Source of the DNA: Hymenopus coronatus
Lineage: Eukaryota; Arthropoda; Insecta; Mantodea; Hymenopodidae
Length of the DNA stretch: 64,000 nucleotides
Reading direction: 5' to 3'
NCBI GenBank assembly: GCA_030762935.1
Contig: CM060898.1
Location: 100,881,281-100,945,280, forward strand
Part shown: in pieces, positions 57,854 through 64,000 of the stretch
Position numbering within the stretch: the first letter of the stretch is position 1
How the letters are laid out: each line of letters starts with the position of its first letter
Made by a program: the position numbers and the translations under genes
The notes under the pieces: generated by a model
The model's input: the letters and a program-made list of their open reading frames with translations, nothing else
What the model was told of the DNA's origin: nothing
The model's database searches: none

Positions 57854-58918
57854 AATGGAGGATTTGGAAAAACGAGCAGTGATTAAATATTTCCATTTGA
57901 AAGGCTTGACACCTAATGTAATCAAGGAGGAAATGGAAAGTACATCGAAAGACTCTGCCCCTTCATATTCAATTATTAAAAGCTGAGTTGCAGGGTTTAA
58001 AATGGGACGTACGAGCACTAGTGATGAGCCTCGCTCTGGACAACCTGTAGAAGTGACAACTCCAGTGATCGTTGAAAAAATTCATCGTTTAGTAGACCGC
58101 AGATTAAAGCTGTTTAAGATAGTAGAGACTGAAACATATAAAAAAAAAAAAAAAAAAAAAAAACGTACAGGTAATATTTTACGTAATGTTTTGGACTTTC
58201 ACAAGGTGTGTGAAAGATGGGTGCTGCGTTTGTTGACACCTGATCAAAAGTTGCAAAGAAAAACTGTTTCTGTTAAGAATGTGGAACTCTACCGTAAAAA
58301 TCCCAGTGAATTTTTGAGACGGCCTATTACTATGAATGAAACTTGGATACATCACTACACTCCAGAAAGTAAAACACAGTCAAAACAGTGGATTGCGCCA
58401 GGTGAACCAACTCCAAGGAAGCCAAAGTCTATTTTGTCAGCTAACAAGGTTATGGCGAGTGTTTTCTGGGATGCACAGGGAATTATTTTTATTGATCACT
58501 TGGAAGATGGTAAAATTATCACTGGTGACTACTAGGCAAGCTTACTGCAACGTTTGAGTGATGGGGCGAAAAGAAAAATACCCCCTTTGATAAAAAACAA
58601 ATATTGTTTCATCACGAAAATGCTCCGGCCCATTGTTCAGGCATTACAATGGGAAAAATTGTGCGAATTAAAGTTGGAATATCCACCCTATTTGTCATAT
58701 TTAGCACCCAGTGCCTATCACCTGCTCCAAAGGTCAAAAAGTTTCTTGGAGGGTGAAGATTCCACAGCAACGATGAGGTCATTGATGCGGTCAACAGCTA
58801 TTTTGAGGACCTTGATAAATCGCACTACAGAGATGGTTTAATTAAATTAGAACAGCGGTATGACAAATATATTAGCCTTTCTGGAAGGCCTGGAACTTAT
58901 CAGCCGTCCTTAGTATAG
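57854..58918 (+). pseudogene. mariner transposase pseudogene, nearly full length
   Basis: It starts MEDLEKRAVIKYFHLKG (N-terminal helix-turn-helix region) and ends PSLV then TAG. WIHHY, VFWDAQGI and NAPAH blocks are all present across frameshifts. All three catalytic aspartates are lost: MNET in place of .DET (near 58335), HHEN in place of HHDN (near 58610), and YLAPSA in place of DLAPSD (near 58705). A run of 24 A at 58140-58163 replaces part of the helix-turn-helix region without closing the frame. Confidence 0.85.
58140..58163. repeat. A24 run inside the mariner coding region
   Basis: A homopolymer within the transposase frame, translating as about eight lysines. It most likely expanded by slippage after inactivation. 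Confidence 0.9.
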
Positions 58919-59350
58919 CTCAAAAAGAGTTTAAAAACCAATGGGAATACCGATAAAAGGTTATATGACCTACGTATTAAATTTTGTAGATGACCAATTA
59001 TGCACAATTGAGACGGTAGAATGCAAAATCTGAGGAGTTAAATATTGTATGATAACCAATGCTCAAAATGAGTCGGTATATGCCAGTATACCATACCGTT
59101 ACTTTTCTGCATCAACTAATTTCATACCGACACCTTCTATTTGAAAAATTCATACCGGTATGTTATTTACCGTAAGTTATATTAAACACAAAGTAATAAG
59201 AGTAGCACACCAAATCTAACTGAGTTTATGCTATTCGAATCATGCAGAGGCATGCTGCTCTATCAACAGATGCAATAATATTAACAAAAGGTCTTAATTG
59301 GTTGGTAGTTTGTAAATACCGAAGTTGTTTGGCCATGCCAGATGACATTC
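58919..59350. other. Unassigned stretch with CATACCG motifs
   Basis: Short recurring motifs (CGGTAT, ATACCGT, CATACCGACA, CATACCGGTATG) occur at 58950-59165 in both orientations. No gene is recognised. It may be the decayed 3' part of the mariner or another small repeat. Confidence 0.4.
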
Positions 59351-59590
59351 AACCTTAACGTCCTTTAACCTGGTTGATCATATCGGACGAAGAATGAAAT
59401 TGGTGAAATGATACTCAAATGATCTCGGGGTCCATGGAGCTTAAAGTTACTCGACTTTCGTCTTCTCAGGATAAGGGAAAACCCGAAAAAAACTTATCCG
59501 GGTAACTTATCCTAAGCGAGATTCAAACTCACGACCTTTTGAATGTGAAGCAGACACGCTGCCACCACACTTCCCAGGCGGGCTTGGCTA
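59351..59590 (-). mobile_element. SINE family A copy, tail lost
   Basis: CGTCCTTTAACCTGGTTGATC, the body CAGGATAAGGGAAAACCC and the head complement (GACACGCTGCCACCACAC, CCCAGGCGGGC). The poly(T) expected at the left edge is missing. Confidence 0.85.
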
Positions 59591-59597
59591 GGAATTG

Positions 59598-60515
59598 AAA
59601 TGCAATTAAAATTCAAACCAATAACAAGGAATTTCTCGGATATGATTAAATAACTCCATAAAAATTATATTTGACATAAATTATGTGTTTTAACAAACTC
59701 TATGTTTTTGTGTTATATCGTTTACTCTATCTCTTACAGTTTAGCAGTTATGCAAAATTCGGTGAGCATAAAGAGGACTTTAGGGGCTCTTCCCAGAAAA
59801 TTCAAGATATTTATTTGTTTTATAGGTATCTTTATAATGTACAAAAGACGGGCATTTTTAGCAAAATCTCGGTATCGCATTTCTGGGTGGAATGGAATAC
59901 CTAAATACCAAGTAAAGAAAGTAAAAAACTCTGATTGGTTCCGTCATATGACTTTCTTTAGCTGATTCACAAACTTCTTAAAAAGATTGTTATTTTGTAT
60001 ACAGCCCGTTAATCAAGATAAATATTAGCAGAAATAATCGTATTACTTAGTTCCATATAAGTAGGAATAAAATAAGGGAATACACCAGACTAAAGCGAAT
60101 CCGATTTTTAAAATCGATCGCTATGCGTTGCTCATTTTTTGTTTTACTCTTTATACATGGAAAGAAACCTTCAGAGATATGAAACGAATGAGTACCTCCC
60201 GTTTGAGAAAAGATTAAATATTTTGAAGTTAAGAAATACATATGATCAGTTAAAAAAAACTGTATTTAACAAGAAACTTTGAGAGACTATTGCCAGAAAA
60301 TTAAAGTATACATTTTATTTGCCAAGTAAATACCTTTAATATACGGCATTTTAATCAATGTCATTAGAGTCATTTTTGAGGAAATCAACATTTTCGAAAT
60401 GTTTTCCATGGAACAGGTAGTTTGAAATGCAGAGATTTTCTCGTGTCGCACGATAAACTTAAAAACCGAGTTTGTTATTTAACGGACTTCTGTATTTAAC
60501 AGATACAAACACACA
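59598..60515 (-). mobile_element. HINE-like repeats, two damaged units
   Basis: 59598-59929 lacks the hairpin third and the CA tract and ends with AAGAAAGTAAAA. 59931-60515 starts CTGATTGGTTCCGTCATATG and ends at a short CA tract without the palindrome end. Confidence 0.65.
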
Positions 60516-61054
60516 CAGGTCCTTATCATCTATCAGATTCGTCGTGCATAATTACGAAGTTAAAAGAACGTAAAATTAATATAAATACGTTAAAGTGTAA
60601 ACTAGTATATTTCAGAATCTGACTATTACGAGATAAGTTCCAAGTTCTGGTTTATTTATTCCATATTGTAAATAATCCTTTTTAGTGCGCGTTATAAATA
60701 GATCATCGTCATCATGGTTTTTTGTGTCTGTTTGTGTCCTTTTCTCAGTCTTCAAACTTCTGTTTTATGACTTCTGGCTCTCCATAAAGCCAGTCGTCTT
60801 GGGTTTCTCTCTTTTCTTTATGACCAGAAGGTTCCATCTGAAGATCTTACTTGGTAATCTCTCCTCCTCCATCCATACCACACATCTATACCACAAAAGT
60901 TAATTTTCTTTAATTTCATCTATTTGTTCCACTTACGTTTTTTCCCTAGTTACTTCATTTCTAATTCTTTCAGTCCTACAAACTCAACTTACTCGTCTTC
61001 AAAAATCAGTTTCTAATACAAATAATAGACGTTCTTTTCTTTTTATTATGGACA
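60516..61054. other. Unassigned stretch
   Basis: A 72-codon hydrophobic plus-strand frame (60685-60903) is pyrimidine-rich and not recognisable. Nothing else is supported. Confidence 0.4.
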
Positions 61055-61936
61055 ACATGTGTTCCATTCACATAACTTTCTCTACATCTCTGCAACAAAT
61101 TATTCTTAAAAGGTTTATACTAGTTTTTACTTCATGCTAATTGAGAAAAAGTTAGCAGGAATAGTCTTATTACTTATTTCCTTTGAAGTAGGAGCAAAAT
61201 TAGGCAGTACGATAGGTTAAAGCGATAGTCAAAAGTTGGTTATTGTGAGACTGAAGTTCCTTTGTTTGTATGGACAGGAGTTGATAAATTCCTGTATGAG
61301 AAAAGAGTAAGTTTTTAAAGATGAAACAAAAAATGTGGAATATCTCAGAAACGATACACTCCACGAAAAAAAATTATATAATGTAAATCGTGTATTTTAG
61401 CGTGCTCTACATTTTTGTGTGGTAAGCTTTTCTCTAACTTTTACGGTTTAGCAGTTATGCAAAATTCCGTAAAATTCATCCAGAACAAAGTAGTCTTCAG
61501 AGGCTATTTCCAGAAAATTCAAGATATATATTTTATTTGTCTGGTAATTATCTTTAATATATTTTAATCAAAATCGTTGAGCCATTTTTTAAGAAAATTA
61601 AATTTTTTTAAAAATTTTTCATGTAAAGGGTAGTTTGGGGTGCGGGGGTTTTTATCAAAATTGTCGTGTCGCATCCCTGGAAGATACTAAACCTAAACAT
61701 CAAGTTTGGTTTTTAACAGACTATTGATTTTTGAGCTATGCTGCCCACCGACACACACATACACATAGACACACGCACAGACAGACATACACGGACATTT
61801 TTCTAAAAATGCTTTTTTTGGATTCAGGGGGTCTCAAATCGTGTATTTCTGGTGAAATCTCAGTAAGGAAATTTTGGGTGCATTACAATACTTTCTTTAT
61901 ACACTATGTACATAGTACGTGTAGAGAAAGTAAAAG
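61055..61936 (-). mobile_element. HINE-like repeat, complete copy
   Basis: It starts at ACATGTGTTCCATTCACAT, contains the body, a mixed ACAC/ACAG tract at 61745-61795, and ends ACATAGTACGTGTAGAGAAAGT. Confidence 0.85.
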
Positions 61937-62191
61937 TGAAATACAGTTTAATTTATGGACGCGCTTTGACTGCTGTGGTTCTCAGCGTCCCATACTGGGC
62001 GTGAAAGATCACTTAATTTTGCTCAGTCTTCTTCTATCAGACTTTTACGTGCGTAAATTTACGACATGAGACCAACGGCTTTACTTCCCTTCCGAAGGAA
62101 GCCATGCTAAGGTTCTTTACACCCGGGTTTGAAACCGCGACTTTGGGTACATGAAGTTAGCATGATAATAATTACACCACGGAGGGCGACT
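61937..62191 (-). mobile_element. SINE family C copy
   Basis: It directly follows the end of a HINE-like unit. The complement of the family C body (CTGCTGTGGTTCTCAGCGTC, GAGACCAACGGCTTTACTTC) leads to a head near 62175 (TAATTACACCACGGAGG). The B-box region reads TTGAAACCGCGACTTTGGG in complement. Confidence 0.8.
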
Positions 62192-62261
62192 CCATTGAGC
62201 CATAAATATATTGACTATTTTTCCTTTCTGTTCTTTAAGCTTAAAAAAAAATCCTAGCCTA

Positions 62262-62494
62262 TCAAAAATAGCGAAATTCATATCATAGCAACCAGCTTTT
62301 AAAATATTTGACTATCACTTTAGTCTGTATTAAGCTTGTTCGGTTCTAGTAACAAGGAAACGATAATAATAATATCAATTGTGGTAATGTTTATCTCGAT
62401 TAGCAAGACATAGCTAAAAGAATAATCTTTTGCAAGGAAAGTTTATTTCTGGAACAACTACAGAAACTCATGTTAACGGAACACATCAGATTTT
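62262..62494 (+). mobile_element. HINE-like repeat, hairpin-side fragment
   Basis: AACCAGCTTTTAAAATATTTG through TCTCGATTAGCAAGACATAG to GTTAACGGAACACATCAGAT and a T-run, where the next unit begins. Confidence 0.7.
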
Positions 62495-62495
62495 T

Positions 62496-62618
62496 ACTGT
62501 CTCTACACGTTCTACGTACATAGTGTATAGAGAAGGTATGTATTTTACACAAATGTTTGATATCGAGATTTCACCGCAAATACATGTGTATCCAAGTAAA
62601 GCATTTCTATAAAAAGTT

Positions 62619-62659
<41 letters not shown>

Positions 62660-63688
62660 TGATCACAATAACTCAAAAATAAAGAGTCGGTAAAATACCA
62701 AACTTGATATTTAAGTTTAGTTTATTCTATAAATATAATGCGCAGATTTTGAGAAAAATACTTTCATTCCAAAATACTCTTTCCATGGAATAAATTTGAC
62801 AATTTTTATTTTCTGAAAAATGTATCTACGATTTTGATTAAAATATCGTATATTAACGATATTTACATACAAATAAAGGGTATAGCTTGACTTTTCTGAG
62901 AATGCATTTGAAGACCTCTTTATTGTGAATGAATTTTTCTGAATTTTGCATAACTAGTTTATGCCATATTTTTTTCTGGCGACAGGTGGTTAAACCGCTC
63001 GCTTGCCACCTAGGCGGCCCTGATTAGGTCCTAAGTGTCCGCATGTGGGATTTATGGTGGACGAAGCGGGGTCTAGGTGGGTTTTCTCCGGATCCTGCGG
63101 TTTCCCCCGCCACTCATTTCACCAATTGCTCCATTATCACCTTTCCTATAATTCAATTCGGTTATATGCCACATCATCCACCTTCTCACACTCATACCTG
63201 ACTACGGGTCGACCACCCGTTCCAGGTTCTCCGTTCTGTGCTTTCGTGCCGTTGGCTTCCCGACAGGCTTCTGACCCCTAGGCATCAGCTTGTAAGTCCT
63301 AGGGAGGAGTCAGTCCTAAACAAACAAACAAAAGTACGGGGAGGCTAAGCCGTCTACGAAAGAAAAACATTTTTTTTTCTTCTAGAGTGGACCATTTTCA
63401 AGATATTCCTTGTTATTTGATTTCATTTTTAAGCCAGTTACTTTTCTCGAACGGAACCATGCAAAGCGAAACGAGCTTTAATTGTTTCACATAGTTCCAG
63501 CTTTTGAAAGATTTGACTATCGCGATAGCCTAGTGCATTCCCTTATTTCCCTCCTACTTACAAGGAAGCAAGTAATAAGACCAATTCTTCTAGTGTTTAT
63601 CTCGATTAGCATTATGTAGATAAAAAAACATGTTTTATAAGGAAAGATTATTTGTGGAACCGCTAGAGAAAGTCGTGTGAATGGAACA
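62496..63688 (+). mobile_element. HINE-like repeat split by a SINE
   Basis: 62496-62980 carries the palindrome end (ACTGTCTCTACACGTTC), a (TG)n tract at 62623-62657 and most of the body. After the SINE, 63370-63688 carries the distal body and hairpin end. The break falls in the block that normally reads ATTTTTTTCGTGGAGTTG. Confidence 0.8.
62985..63362 (+). mobile_element. SINE family B, long variant
   Basis: GGCGACAGGTGGTTAAACCG and a weak B box are followed by TGGTGGACGAAGCGG and TTTTCTCCGGATCCTGCGG. The 3' half (GGCTTCTGACCCCTAGGC, AGTCCTAGGGAGGAGTCAG, (AAAC)n, GGGGAGGCTAAGCCGTC) is not in the short copies but recurs in complement near 30098-30172. Confidence 0.65.
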
Positions 63689-63695
63689 CATTTTT

Positions 63696-64000
63696 ACTTT
63701 CTCTACACGTACTATGTACATAATGTACCTATAGAGAATAATACCCCTATAGAGAAGGTATTGTAATCCGCCCAAAAATTCAATATTGAGATTTCAACGA
63801 AATACATGTTTTGGGACTCCCGGAATACAACAAAGCATTTTTAGAAAACGATCCGTGTGTGCGTGTTGTCTGTGTGTGTCTGTTTACATCATAGCTAAAA
63901 AAAAAAAAACATTAAATGGCAAACTTGATATTTAAGTTCGGTATATTCCAAGGATGAAGATTTTCAAGAATATCCCCTCACCCCAAACTACCCTCTACGT
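63696..64000 (+). mobile_element. HINE-like repeat, cut by the window edge
   Basis: It starts ACTTTCTCTACACGTACTATG with a partial local duplication of the palindrome region (TATAGAGAATAATACC then TATAGAGAAGG) and runs off the end of the window in the body. Confidence 0.8.

Overview
The window looks like AT-rich intergenic or intronic DNA from an animal nuclear genome, most likely an arthropod. Evidence: mariner and Tc1-type transposase relics, Jockey/CR1-type LINE fragments, many tRNA-derived SINEs with A and B boxes, poly(A) tails and target-site duplications, abundant dinucleotide microsatellites, and no operon-like coding. Lineage below 'arthropod-like' is inference. I recognise no intact host gene; most open frames are chance frames inside repeats.

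The dominant component, which I estimate at about half of the window, is one non-coding repeat family with roughly 40 copies or fragments. A full unit is about 0.8-0.9 kb. In '+' orientation it runs: T-run; terminal ACTTTCTCTACA; a palindrome centred on ACTATGTACATAGT; a (TG)n tract about 130 bp in; a long conserved body; an inverted TGTAGAGAAAGT about 25 bp from the other end; a small hairpin (ATGTG-7 nt-CACAT); CAGA; and another T-run. This layout matches Helentron-associated interspersed elements (HINE/DINE-1 type). I call it HINE-like throughout; the class is inferred, because no Rep/helicase gene is present.

Layout. 0-11 kb: '-' units, a nested SINE insertion at 6.1-6.7 kb, and a head-to-tail array at 8.2-10.6 kb. 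11-14 kb: '+' units, then broken '-' units. 14.2-20.3 kb: little HINE; a SINE, an unrecognised open frame, a candidate host exon hit by a mariner that is itself hit by a LINE, a THAP-domain relic and two more LINE fragments. 20.7-26 kb: HINE fragments around a less repetitive stretch (21.8-23.8 kb). 26-30.7 kb: Tc1/mariner relic, SINEs, mostly unassigned DNA and a LINE C-terminus. 30.7-37.5 kb: '+' HINE units with a LINE fragment, a fold-back mariner and other insertions. 37.8-40.4 kb: three '-' units in tandem. 43.2-46.6 kb: a '+' array. 47.4-49.4 kb: HINE with several SINEs. 49.5-53.5 kb: the longest '-' array, followed by a SINE fold-back. 54-64 kb: SINEs, unassigned DNA, a degenerate mariner and further HINE units.

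No genes work together here in the operon sense. The story is of successive insertion. HINE-like units form an older substrate; SINEs, a LINE and mariners inserted into them and into each other, often with clear target-site duplications that give relative ages. All coordinates of degenerate repeats are read by eye and may be off by several to tens of bases.
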